NCBI GenBank assembly: GCA_025656675.1
Contig: JAHXHN010000005.1
Span: 62,001-126,000 of the forward strand
Direction of reading: 5' to 3'
Length of the DNA stretch: 64,000 bases
Origin: Candidatus Thiodiazotropha sp. (ex Codakia rugifera)
Lineage (GTDB): Bacteria; Pseudomonadota; Gammaproteobacteria; Chromatiales; Chromatiaceae
Positions 45,363 to 53,171 of the stretch are shown here, piece after piece (within the stretch, counting starts at the first letter, position 1; each line of letters starts with the position of its first letter). Made by a program: the position numbers and the translations under genes. The notes under the pieces were generated by a model that was given only the letters and a program-made list of their open reading frames with translations, was not told where the DNA came from and ran no database searches.

Positions 45363-45616
45363 AAGATGAACCATAAATCCTCAGGTGACCGCTATGCGTA
45401 GTACCAATCAGGTTGAACATGTGGACTATTTTCGTGCCAGGAATATCCAGCATGAGTATCGCTATATCGTGAATGGCGCGCCAGTGGCGGCGCATGGCTG
45501 CAACAGTCGTTGAGTACCGTGCAGGGATGCCCAAGTATTGCGGGCGCAGGATGTGAGTGACTCTTGGCATGTACCACCACAGACGCACCCCTTCACGGTG
45601 TTCAACTGAGGGTTCA
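45363..45616. other. 254-bp gap inside the arsenosugar group
   Basis: This gap breaks the otherwise close spacing of the group. A 39-codon frame (45394-45513, MRSTNQVEHVDYFRARN...) continues in frame after its stop with protein-like sequence to about 45609, so it could be the remnant of a small gene. The evidence is too thin to call a pseudogene. Confidence 0.3.
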
Positions 45617-46288
45617 ATGTTGAATCAGAATGCCGTACTGATTTTCACCAAAGCGCCCTACACCGGCCAAGTGAAGACGCGGTTGATACCTGCTATTGGG
45701 GAGAGAGCTGCCACTGATCTTTATATCGAACTGCTGGAAAGGGAGGTTGAATGGATTCGAAGTCACACACCCTATGCTGTGGAGCTTTGGGTGACACCGA
45801 ATGATAAACACCCGGTGTTGCAGCAACTGTCCCTACGACATGGGTTAAAGCTCCATTTACAGCAAGGCAGTGACCTTGGGGAGCGCATGGGTTTTGCAAC
45901 CCGGCAGGCACTGACACGCTATCGACAGGTTGTGTTGCTGGGCGTGGATTGTCCTGCGTTAAACGCCGATCATCTGCGGCAGGCCTTTAAGTGGCTGTCT
46001 GCTGGAGATGATGCTGTATTGGGTCCCGCTGAGGATGGCGGTTATGTGTTGCTAGGCCTGAAAACCTATCAGCAATGCCTGTTTTCCGGCCACAATTGGG
46101 GGAGGGGAGATGTAGCTGCGTCGACCAGGCATGTATTCCGACGATTATGCTGGCGTTGGCAGGAGTTGCCCGAGCTTTGGGATTTGGACAGGCCGGACGA
46201 TCTAAAGCGGTTAAGAGACCTTGATGCTTATGCCTTGCCGAGTGATTTTGAAGTGGAATTAGGTCTCGATTCGCCTGACGGGCCATAG
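45617..46288 (+). CDS. TIGR04282-type glycosyltransferase of the arsenosugar group
   Basis: A 223-residue nucleotidyl/glycosyltransferase-like protein. Seen are LIFTKAPYTGQVKTRLIPAI at the N-terminus, SDLGERMGFATRQAL, VVLLGVDCPALNADHLRQAF and LGPAEDGGYVLLGL. This is the TIGR04282 family, usually beside arsS and the TIGR04283 gene. ATG 45617 with GAGGG before it is preferred over the upstream frame opening at 45557. Its last 61 bp overlap, tail to tail, with flgN on the other strand. Confidence 0.88.
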   Translation: MLNQNAVLIFTKAPYTGQVKTRLIPAIGERAATDLYIELLEREVEWIRSHTPYAVELWVTPNDKHPVLQQLSLRHGLKLHLQQGSDLGERMGFATRQALTRYRQVVLLGVDCPALNADHLRQAFKWLSAGDDAVLGPAEDGGYVLLGLKTYQQCLFSGHNWGRGDVAASTRHVFRRLCWRWQELPELWDLDRPDDLKRLRDLDAYALPSDFEVELGLDSPDGP

Positions 46289-46713
46289 GTCTTATCACGT
46301 TCACTGATACCGCGCAGGATATCCAGTGCCTGGGAGACGTGACGCTGATTGAGTTGTACCGCACCTCCATTGATCTCATTCTGACTGCGGCAGGCTTCCA
46401 GCAGGGAGGTGAGTCGATGCCACATAGCCAACAGCTGCTCGTTGTCGTTACACTGATGTAGAAAAGTATCCGTTCCTAGCTTGTCAATGCTGAGTCCGTG
46501 CTGTTCCAAAAACTGATTATGCTGTTTAACAGCTGTTTCTACACTGATCAGTTGTTGTTTCTTTTTCTCAAGCAGATCTTGCAGGGCCTGTGATGAATTG
46601 CCCTGAAGTAGTCCATATTCCATGCGAAGCAGATCGAGCAGACTTTGGGTTTGCTCGGTCTCGGTTTTGAGAATCTGGAAAAAGGTCTGTTGGGTCTCTG
46701 CAGAGCGGTTCAT
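46228..46713 (-). CDS. flgN: Flagellar export chaperone FlgN
   Basis: A 161-residue helical cytoplasmic chaperone for hook-associated proteins FlgK and FlgL. It shows the FlgN layout: long helices with LLDLLRMEYGLLQGNSSQAL, KKKQQLISVETAVKQHN, and a C-terminal CRSQNEINGGAVQLNQRHV then ALDILRG...YGPSG segment. It starts 5 bp after flgM, and flgA is next upstream on the same strand, the standard flgAMN order. Its 3' end overlaps the glycosyltransferase gene. Confidence 0.9.
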   Translation of the reverse strand: MNRSAETQQTFFQILKTETEQTQSLLDLLRMEYGLLQGNSSQALQDLLEKKKQQLISVETAVKQHNQFLEQHGLSIDKLGTDTFLHQCNDNEQLLAMWHRLTSLLEACRSQNEINGGAVQLNQRHVSQALDILRGISERDKTYGPSGESRPNSTSKSLGKA

Positions 46714-46718
46714 TGTGA

Positions 46719-47030
46719 TCAGGGGAGTGACAGTTCCATCGCCAGCATTTTGTCAGCAGCAGTCTGTGGGTCGATGGTGAAGCTGCCATTGGCCAGGGCC
46801 AGTTTTACGGCCTCGACCTTTTGTCCATCAACGATTGGCATCTGTGCAATTCGTCCCTCCAGTTCCAATAGTTTTCCAGCAGAGCCGGTCATGTTAAAAC
46901 GGTCTTTGCGGGTGGACGTTGTCGATGTTGCAGAACGTTTGCCCCCTGGAAGACCCGAGCGTGTTACGAGGCCACTGTCTCCCGTGCCTTTCAGATTACC
47001 GCTAGAGAGACTATTGATTTCAACGGCCAT
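46719..47030 (-). CDS. flgM: Anti-sigma-28 factor FlgM
   Basis: A 103-residue protein. The disordered N-terminus (MAVEINSLSSGN... with many Ser/Gly/Thr) and the C-terminal sigma-binding helices (LLELEGRIAQMPIVDGQKVE, then KLALANGSFTIDPQTAADKM) are typical. FlgM holds FliA (sigma-28) inactive until the hook is complete and it is exported. A sigma-28-like promoter lies just upstream, which would give the usual feedback control. Confidence 0.93.
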   Translation of the reverse strand: MAVEINSLSSGNLKGTGDSGLVTRSGLPGGKRSATSTTSTRKDRFNMTGSAGKLLELEGRIAQMPIVDGQKVEAVKLALANGSFTIDPQTAADKMLAMELSLP

Positions 47031-47063
47031 GGCTCATCCTCAGTTGCATGCTGTATGCCATAA

Positions 47064-47090
47064 ATAGCGTCTTATCTCACCATTACTTTA
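47064..47090 (-). promoter_or_regulatory. Sigma-28-like promoter of flgMN
   Basis: On the minus strand: TAAAGTAA, 11-bp spacer, GACGCTAT, compared with TAAAGTTT-N11-GCCGATAA. The -35 element is good and the -10 moderate. It lies 34 bp upstream of the flgM start. Confidence 0.55.
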
Positions 47091-47159
47091 GCAATTTCGT
47101 CCCATCATTGAGAGTTGGAATCCTTATTTTGTGGTGCATTTTCTCAAATTCCTTGGCTA

Positions 47160-47873
47160 TCAGTCCACCCTCACCAATCCATCAGAAACCACCCGTGCCT
47201 GAAGCTTTTTCTTCGATTTTATATTGACTACAGGGATTACATCACCTGGATTGCCGTTTTTCATTGCCTTGCCGCGCATACGTACTTCGATTGCACCAGC
47301 TGCGGCTAGAATAGTGACCTGTTCACCCCGTTTCACTGTTTTTCGAACAACAAGCATCGATGGGGTTATGACCTGTCCTCGGCGTAGTGTTCGCTTCAGT
47401 GTCTGACCCAAAACTTCATCGATCGATTCGAAATGACCACGAAGCAGATGGGTCGTATCAGAGATCCGCAATTTCAGATCGTCTTCCGCTATCGCCTGTC
47501 CTCTGGCCAGGTCTCGTGTTGCGACAACCACCGGTGACTCAAGACCAACATTGGCAGAGACATAGAGTGTCCATGGGGCAGGGCTTTGGCAGCGTACGCC
47601 TACCGAGGTTCTTCCGGCTTTACTGCCACCCGGTGGACTGAAGGTCTCCAGGGGCGTATCGCAATGTGCCAGTCTGAGACGATGATCCAGCGGTGTAATC
47701 TTGATGACAGCGTTAGTGGCATGCTGGGTGACTGTTTGTTTCAGGTACTGTTCAGCAGCATCCACAATCGTTTGATGTGACTGGTGAGAGTCATTGGCCG
47801 CATGGCATAGAGCGGGTATGGCGTAAAGCAATATCACCAGTAGTGTGTTGAATGTCGATTTCCAGTTTGTCAT
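47160..47873 (-). CDS. flgA: Flagellar P-ring assembly chaperone FlgA
   Basis: A 237-residue periplasmic chaperone for FlgI. It has a signal peptide (MTNWKSTFNTLLVILLYAIP to about residue 26), an N-terminal domain, and the C-terminal SAF/BON-like domain. Visible motifs are VVATRDLARGQAIAEDDLKL, LGQTLKRTLRRGQVITPSML and GDVIPVVNIKSKKKLQARVV. ATG 47873 gives a proper signal peptide; the frame extends 26 codons further upstream. A sigma-54-type promoter sits about 36-51 bp upstream of this ATG. Confidence 0.93.
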   Translation of the reverse strand: MTNWKSTFNTLLVILLYAIPALCHAANDSHQSHQTIVDAAEQYLKQTVTQHATNAVIKITPLDHRLRLAHCDTPLETFSPPGGSKAGRTSVGVRCQSPAPWTLYVSANVGLESPVVVATRDLARGQAIAEDDLKLRISDTTHLLRGHFESIDEVLGQTLKRTLRRGQVITPSMLVVRKTVKRGEQVTILAAAGAIEVRMRGKAMKNGNPGDVIPVVNIKSKKKLQARVVSDGLVRVD

Positions 47874-47908
47874 GAGGACAGTATCTCCGCAGTTCACTTG
47901 AAACAATA

Positions 47909-47924
47909 TGCAATCATCATGCCG
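47909..47924 (-). promoter_or_regulatory. Sigma-54 promoter of flgA
   Basis: Minus strand CGGCATGATGATTGCA, with GG and GC separated by exactly 10 bp, against the consensus TGGCACG-N4-TTGCA. It lies about 36 bp upstream of the flgA start, so the start site would be within the 5' leader. Confidence 0.72.
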
Positions 47925-48057
47925 TGATGTGAGTTTCAGTGGGATTATCAATCCGGCACCTTGATAGACCCACTAGCGCAAGCTGGCTGTGATCCTTGCT
48001 TGTCACTAAGGTCGTATGATTGTTCAGGTTTTTTGTCATCGATTGTTCCAAAGGTAT

Positions 48058-48084
48058 TAAAGGTCAGGATATGTAAGCCGCCAT
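48058..48084 (+). promoter_or_regulatory. Sigma-28-like promoter of cheV
   Basis: TAAAGGTC, 11-bp spacer, GCCGCCAT, compared with TAAAGTTT-N11-GCCGATAA. It is 43 bp upstream of the cheV ATG. Confidence 0.6.
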
Positions 48085-48127
48085 AGTGCTTATATTGGGC
48101 TTTATCTTGTGATCAGGGTGCAAAACG

Positions 48128-49045
48128 ATGGCTGGTGTCTTGGACAGTGTCGATCAACGAACCAAACTAGCGGGGCAAAACCGACTGGAATTGCTGCTTT
48201 TTCGGCTAAATGGACGTCAGGTTTTTGGCATTAATGTCTTTAAAGTGAAAGAAGTCGTGCAGTGTCCACCACTGACTGAGTTACCGGGATCACATCCGGT
48301 GATTCGGGGTGTGGCCACGCTAAGGGGCGTCAATATTCCGGTAATGGACCTGTGTAATGCCATCGGTGGCCCCAGGATGGGTAAAGCAACCGACTACTTC
48401 ATCATTATCACCGAATACAATCGCCGCCAGCTTGCCTTTTTAGTGGGTAATGTGGAACGTATCGTCAATACTCATTGGGAAGATATCTTACCACCACCAC
48501 AAGGTGTAGGACGCAGTAGTTATATGACAGCCGTCACTGATCTCGATGGGACCCTGGTTGAGATCATTGATGTAGAGAAGGTACTCAGTGAAGTGTTGGG
48601 TATTGACGAAGAGATTACACACCCGATGGAAGATACCGGTGCTGACTTGGACCGGCTTAAGATACTAGTGGTGGATGACTCGATGGTCGCACGCAACCAG
48701 ATAAAAAAGGTGTTGCACGAAATGCACATCGAAACCATACAGGCAAAAGATGGCAGTGAGGCGCTGAATCTATTGCTGCAGTGGTCAGAGGAGGGTAAGG
48801 TCAGTGATTGGCTGGCGATGGTCATCTCCGATATCGAAATGCCGAAAATGGATGGCTACTCCCTGGTGACAGAGATTCGTGAAAATCCTAAACTAACGGA
48901 CCTCTATGTCATCCTGCATTCTTCATTGAGCGGTGTATTTAATGAAAGCATGGTGAAGAAGGTGGGTGCTGACCATTTCCTCGCCAAATTCATGCCTGAT
49001 GAGTTGGTTGGTCGGGTAACCGAGCGTCTGAAAGATCTGGCGTGA
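48128..49045 (+). CDS. cheV: Chemotaxis coupling protein CheV
   Basis: A 305-residue fusion of a CheW-like coupling domain (about 15-165; LLFRLNGRQVFGINVFKVKE, VIRGVATLRGVNIPVMDL) and a receiver domain (about 175-305; LKILVVDDSMVARNQIKKVL and phosphoacceptor D235 in VISDIEMPKMDG). CheV couples chemoreceptors to CheA and tunes adaptation. The cheV-cheR-flgB order, divergent from flgAMN, is a familiar gammaproteobacterial arrangement (Vibrio, Pseudomonas). Confidence 0.95.
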   Translation: MAGVLDSVDQRTKLAGQNRLELLLFRLNGRQVFGINVFKVKEVVQCPPLTELPGSHPVIRGVATLRGVNIPVMDLCNAIGGPRMGKATDYFIIITEYNRRQLAFLVGNVERIVNTHWEDILPPPQGVGRSSYMTAVTDLDGTLVEIIDVEKVLSEVLGIDEEITHPMEDTGADLDRLKILVVDDSMVARNQIKKVLHEMHIETIQAKDGSEALNLLLQWSEEGKVSDWLAMVISDIEMPKMDGYSLVTEIRENPKLTDLYVILHSSLSGVFNESMVKKVGADHFLAKFMPDELVGRVTERLKDLA

Positions 49046-49084
49046 AGAAGTTGTAGCTTTTCATTCAACAAGAACATCAAAATC

Positions 49085-49918
49085 ATGCATCATCGGTCAG
49101 CCGCAATCAGTCCGGCAGAGTACGAATCGTTCAAGTTATTCCTGCAGCAAGCATGCGGTATTCTGCTGGGAAACGGAAAGGAATACCTGGTTTCCAGCAG
49201 ACTTAGCAACATTATGAAAGAGGTTCAGGTAGACTCTCTGGGCGCTTTATTGAAGCTGATCCAGTCACCTGCTCAATCACGTCTCAAAGTGAAAGTCATC
49301 GATGCCATGACCACCAATGAGACCTTCTGGTTTCGTGATATCGGCCACTATATCCTGTTAAAGGAGACCATCCTGCCCGATCTGAATCAGCAACGAGGAG
49401 GCAGCATAAGGATCTGGTCTGCCGCCTGCTCGAGTGGTCAGGAACCCTATAATATCAGTATGATTGCGGATGAGTATCAAGGGTTAAAAGCCTCCACCAG
49501 ACCGGTACAGATAGCCGCTACCGACATTTCCAGTAAAGTGCTCGATGAAGCCCGTGCCGGTGTCTATTGTGGCCTCGCTGTCGAGAGGGGGTTGACCCAG
49601 GAACAACAGAAAAAGTTCTTTACGCCCAAAGAACGCTGTCTTGAGGTCAGGCCGGAGATCAAGCGGCGAGTCAGTTTCCGATCCCTAAATCTCACCAGTA
49701 GTTATCAGGCGATGGGGAAATTCGACGTGATATTTTGCCGAAATGTACTGATCTATTTCTCCAATGATTTAAAAAAAGATATCGTCGACAGGATGGCCGA
49801 TGTACTGAATCCCGGGGGTTATCTTTTTCTTGGATCCACCGAATCGATCAATCAGCTCACTAATCGTTTTGAAATGAAAGTGGGTCATGGCGGTATCTCC
49901 TACCGATTAAAGTCTTAG
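49085..49918 (+). CDS. cheR: Chemoreceptor glutamate methyltransferase CheR
   Basis: A 277-residue SAM-dependent enzyme that methylates receptor glutamates. The helical N-terminal domain includes SRLSNIMKEVQVDSLGALL, followed by TTNETFWFRD, motif I IRIWSAACSSGQEPYNISM, ATDISSKVLDEARAGVY, and FDVIFCRNVLIYFSNDLKK with LNPGGYLFLGSTES. It is complete for the family and follows cheV after 39 bp. Confidence 0.96.
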   Translation: MHHRSAAISPAEYESFKLFLQQACGILLGNGKEYLVSSRLSNIMKEVQVDSLGALLKLIQSPAQSRLKVKVIDAMTTNETFWFRDIGHYILLKETILPDLNQQRGGSIRIWSAACSSGQEPYNISMIADEYQGLKASTRPVQIAATDISSKVLDEARAGVYCGLAVERGLTQEQQKKFFTPKERCLEVRPEIKRRVSFRSLNLTSSYQAMGKFDVIFCRNVLIYFSNDLKKDIVDRMADVLNPGGYLFLGSTESINQLTNRFEMKVGHGGISYRLKS

Positions 49919-49926
49919 GAGCCCAT

Positions 49927-49967
49927 GCGGCAATGGTTGCCGCTTTCCGGCACTGGTTTGCCGGAAA
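49927..49967 (+). terminator. Two tandem perfect hairpins after cheR
   Basis: GCGGCAA-TGG-TTGCCGC is followed directly by TTTCCGGCA-CTGGTT-TGCCGGAAA. There is no U-run, so the pair may slow or end cheVR transcription, or protect the mRNA end, before the separate flgB promoter. Confidence 0.5.
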
Positions 49968-50039
49968 AGAGCGGTTGAAATAGCCTGCCCATACTTCCTA
50001 TCTCGTTATAATTCGCCCCTGCCTCCTCGTTGATACGCT

Positions 50040-50055
50040 TGGCACGCTCCCTGCA
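50040..50055 (+). promoter_or_regulatory. Sigma-54 promoter of flgBCDE
   Basis: TGGCACGCTCCCTGCA: a near-perfect -24/-12 element with GG and GC exactly 10 bp apart, 36 bp upstream of the flgB ATG. It places flgBCDE under RpoN and a flagellar enhancer-binding protein. Confidence 0.85.
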
Positions 50056-50090
50056 TTACTCTCGGACAAGAGACAGTATTGGAGCAATTG

Positions 50091-50480
50091 ATGAACTTCG
50101 ACGACCTATTTGGAATACATGAGAGGGCATTGGTTCTGCGCTCTCAGCGAGCTGAAGTGCTCGCAGCCAATCTGGCCAATGCTGATACCCCGGGCTACAA
50201 GGCGAGAGACTTCGATTTTAATACACTCCTCAATAGCGAAATGGATAGTTCAAGCCGAATGAGGACGACTCACAATCAACATATTCAAGCTGAATCCGGT
50301 TCGGTACCTCCTTCGCAATTGCTCTATCGCACGCCTATGCAGCCTTCGATGGATGGCAACACCGTGGATACCGAGCGGGAGCATGTTGCCTTCAGCACCA
50401 ATGCGGTTGAATACCAGGCCAGCCTTGGTTTTATCAACAGCAAAATCAATGGCATACGTAAAGCACTAAAGGGTGAATAG
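50091..50480 (+). CDS. flgB: Flagellar basal-body rod protein FlgB
   Basis: A 129-residue proximal rod protein. The N-terminal helix motif RSQRAEVLAANLANADTPGY is followed by KARDFDFNTLLNSEM; the C-terminal EYQASLGFINSKINGIRKAL forms the second coiled-coil helix. ATG 50091 follows GGAG by 6 bp; the frame opens at an upstream TTG (50079) that overlaps this ribosome site and was not chosen. First gene of the sigma-54-driven flgBCDE operon. Confidence 0.95.
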   Translation: MNFDDLFGIHERALVLRSQRAEVLAANLANADTPGYKARDFDFNTLLNSEMDSSSRMRTTHNQHIQAESGSVPPSQLLYRTPMQPSMDGNTVDTEREHVAFSTNAVEYQASLGFINSKINGIRKALKGE

Positions 50481-50482
50481 CC

Positions 50483-50896
50483 ATGTCTATGTTCAACATC
50501 TTTGATACCGCCGCATCAGGCATGAGTGCCCAGAGTCTGCGCTTGAATCTGGTGGCCAGCAACATGGCCAATGTGGATGCCGTGAGCAGCAGTATTGAAC
50601 AGACTTACAGGGCACGACAACCCGTGTTTCAAACGATATTGGATCAGACCAATCCGGATGCGGCAGCGGGTGGTGTACGCATGGCGGGTGTGGTGGAGAG
50701 TCAGGCGCCACTGATTCAGGAATATGCACCTGAGCATCCACTGGCCAATGAACAAGGGTATATCTTTCGACCGAATGTAAACACGGTGGAAGAGATGGCC
50801 AATATGCTATCCGCTTCGCGCTCTTATCAAGGTAATGTCGAAGTGGCCAATGCAGCCAAACAGTTACTTATCGCAACCCTGCGTATGGGCCAATAA
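50483..50896 (+). CDS. flgC: Flagellar basal-body rod protein FlgC
   Basis: A 137-residue rod protein. The N-terminus FDTAASGMSAQSLRLNLVAS then NMANVDAVSSS and the C-terminal RSYQGNVEVANAAKQLLIAT are the paired helices of rod/hook proteins. It starts 2 bp after flgB, and its rod partners FlgB, FlgF and FlgG are all encoded in the window. Confidence 0.96.
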   Translation: MSMFNIFDTAASGMSAQSLRLNLVASNMANVDAVSSSIEQTYRARQPVFQTILDQTNPDAAAGGVRMAGVVESQAPLIQEYAPEHPLANEQGYIFRPNVNTVEEMANMLSASRSYQGNVEVANAAKQLLIATLRMGQ

Positions 50897-50906
50897 GGAG
50901 AATTTT

Positions 50907-51584
50907 ATGAACGCCATCAGCAGCAGTTCCAACCTTTATGAGGATATTGGCTTAGCCACCAATGCTCCAGCAAAAGAGAAACAACAGGGTCAGTTGGGGT
51001 TAGAGGATTTTATGAACCTGCTGGTTACCGAGTTGACCCATCAGGATCCCTTCAAGCCCATGGAAAATTCTGAGATGGCGACCCAGGTCTCCCAGTTTGC
51101 CACTGTCTCCGGCATCGATGATCTGAATGCCTCCTTCAACGAATTACGCAGTTCACTGACTTCGGACCAAGCTTTACAGGCAGCCAATCTGGTTGGGCGT
51201 GATGTACTGGTGGAGAGTAATGTCGGTTCACTCGCCAACGGTGAATCCCTGCAGGGCAGTGTCAACCTGCCTGCCTCTGCAAGTAATGTCCGGGTAATGA
51301 TCACCGACCGTTCCGGTGCCCTGGTACGTGAGCTACAGCTGGGTACTCATGAGGCGGGACAGGTTGCCTTTAGTTGGGACGGATATGACGATGCTGGCGA
51401 CTATATGGGTGATGGCCTTTATCAGGTAAGCGCTGTGGCGAATGTAGACGATGCCGAGATGGCACCTGCAGTTCTGGTTGCAGCTGAGGTTGAGAGCGTC
51501 AACCTGGGTGGTCCGGGCGGTATCCAGCTCAATCTGGACGGTCTGGGACAGATCGCCATGAATGACGTTGTACAGATTCAATAG
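50907..51584 (+). CDS. flgD: Hook assembly scaffold FlgD
   Basis: A 225-residue hook-capping protein. The N-terminal export region includes LGLEDFMNLLVTELTHQDPF and KPMENSEMATQVSQFATVSG; the C-terminal part has the FlgD tudor/fibronectin-like domains, with ITDRSGALVRELQLGTHEAG and FSWDGYDDAGDYMGDGLYQV. ATG 50907 after AAGGAG is the clear start; the frame extends 24 codons into flgC. Confidence 0.95.
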   Translation: MNAISSSSNLYEDIGLATNAPAKEKQQGQLGLEDFMNLLVTELTHQDPFKPMENSEMATQVSQFATVSGIDDLNASFNELRSSLTSDQALQAANLVGRDVLVESNVGSLANGESLQGSVNLPASASNVRVMITDRSGALVRELQLGTHEAGQVAFSWDGYDDAGDYMGDGLYQVSAVANVDDAEMAPAVLVAAEVESVNLGGPGGIQLNLDGLGQIAMNDVVQIQ

Positions 51585-51644
51585 AATATCAGCATCAACG
51601 CTGTTTGCGTTGATAGCCTTCAGTGTATAGACAGGAGAATAAAG

Positions 51645-52919
51645 ATGGCATTTCGTATCGCTCTGAGTGGTTTGGATGCGGCTTCCACCGATCTTGAGGT
51701 TACCGGGCATAATGTCGCTAACGCCAGCACGGTCGGGTTCAAAGAGTCACGAGCCGAGTTTGCCGATATCTATGCTAACTCAATCAGTGATGTCAGTAGC
51801 TCGGTACCGGGAAGAGGTGTACGTGTGACCCGTGTGGCCCAGCAGTTTTCTCAAGGCAGTACCGAGTTCACATCCAACAATCTAGATATGGCGATCAATG
51901 GTGAAGGATTCTTTGTCATGGAAGATTCAGCAGGCGATGTCGCCTATTCACGAGCTGGTGCATTCACGGTCGACCGGGATGGTAACGTAGTGGATCATAC
52001 GGGTGCCAGGTTACAGGTTTTTCCGCGTATCGGTACCACAGGTAGCTTGTTTAATACCGGCGATACCACGGATTTGAATCTACCGGTGGTGTCCGGGACA
52101 CCCTTGCCGACGACCAATATTGAAGCCACTCTCAATCTTAGCGCGGCAGAGGCGCCTCCGACTGTCTTATTGGACCCAACCGCACCGACTTTTACCTTTC
52201 CGCCTGATCCTCAGAGTTACAATCACTCCACGGCAACCACGATCTATGACTCTCTCGGGACTGCGCATACCGCAACCATGTTCTACAGCAAAGTGGCAGA
52301 TAATCAATGGAATGCATTTACCTTTGTGGATGGTGTGAATGTGACTGTGGGTGGTAATACTTTTGCGGATGTCCAGTTCACCACTTCGGGTTCACTGGAT
52401 ACCGGGGTGGGTGATGTGGATGCCCTGGGAAATGTTTTGATGGATACGTTTAATCCGGGTGGCGGTGCTGCAGATATTACTGGTCTGACTTTTGACTACA
52501 GTGCAACATCCCAGTTTGGGTCCAGTTTTTCGGTTAATGAGCTGAGTCAGGATGGTTTTACCTCTGGGCGTCTTAGTGGTGTGGATGTGGATGGTTCAGG
52601 GATCGTATTTGCCCGTTTTACCAATGGTCAGTCGGAGCCACTGGGTAAGATTGCGATGGCCCGATTCACCAACAATCAGGGTCTGCGCCAGAATGGCGAC
52701 ACCAGTTGGGTTGAATCCTTCGCATCCGGTGATGTGCAATTGGGTGAAGCTGGAACCGGCAGCTTTGGTTTGATTCAATCCGGTGCGCTTGAGAACTCAA
52801 ATGTCGATCTGGCCAAACAGTTGGTGAATCTGATAACTGCGCAACGTAATTTTCAGGCCAACGCCCAGGTGATCACCACCGCGGATGCCGTTACCCAGAC
52901 GGTTATCAATATTCGATAG
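51645..52919 (+). CDS. flgE: Flagellar hook protein FlgE
   Basis: A 424-residue hook subunit. It begins FRIALSGLDAASTDLEVTGH and NVANASTVGFKESRAEFADI, then QGSTEFTSNNLDMAINGEGF. A variable central region (about 150-320) follows, with a C-terminal GALENSNVDLAKQLVNLITA and QRNFQANAQVITTADAV. Length is ordinary for FlgE. An intrinsic terminator follows directly, which separates flgBCDE from flgFGHIJKL in this genome. Confidence 0.96.
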   Translation: MAFRIALSGLDAASTDLEVTGHNVANASTVGFKESRAEFADIYANSISDVSSSVPGRGVRVTRVAQQFSQGSTEFTSNNLDMAINGEGFFVMEDSAGDVAYSRAGAFTVDRDGNVVDHTGARLQVFPRIGTTGSLFNTGDTTDLNLPVVSGTPLPTTNIEATLNLSAAEAPPTVLLDPTAPTFTFPPDPQSYNHSTATTIYDSLGTAHTATMFYSKVADNQWNAFTFVDGVNVTVGGNTFADVQFTTSGSLDTGVGDVDALGNVLMDTFNPGGGAADITGLTFDYSATSQFGSSFSVNELSQDGFTSGRLSGVDVDGSGIVFARFTNGQSEPLGKIAMARFTNNQGLRQNGDTSWVESFASGDVQLGEAGTGSFGLIQSGALENSNVDLAKQLVNLITAQRNFQANAQVITTADAVTQTVINIR

Positions 52920-52931
52920 TTGATCTACAAC

Positions 52932-52979
52932 CGTCAGCTTTCTTCCCAGTGTACGGGGAAGAGGGCTGGCGTTTTTTTT
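52932..52979 (+). terminator. Intrinsic terminator after flgE
   Basis: GTCAGCTTTCTTCCC pairs, with a few G-T wobbles, with GGGGAAGAGGGCTGGC, followed by eight T. This is a strong Rho-independent terminator 13 bp after the flgE stop. Confidence 0.88.
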
Positions 52980-53171
52980 ATGTTGCTTGCTGCCCAGGTT
53001 ACATTCGGGGCAACTTTTTTGCACATTACCCTCTGCAACCGGAATCAGATGTCTCCTGCTGATGTAGGTGGTGCGATATATGCCCAATGAATGGGTAGGT
53101 TGTATATGATGGTTCGCAGGCTGGTTATAACTGGCCTATCAACAGCGGTAAAGTTGAAAAGTTGCCACTCA

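Noticed and set aside
45226-45588. 120-codon reverse frame over the glycosyltransferase end and the following gap
   Set aside because: About half lies antisense to a supported gene; composition is not protein-like and there is no ribosome site.
47980-48000. Sigma-54-like sequence upstream of cheV (TGGCTGTGATCCTTGCT)
   Set aside because: The GG-to-GC spacing is 11 bp; sigma-54 requires 10. The sigma-28-like element at 48058 is a better fit.
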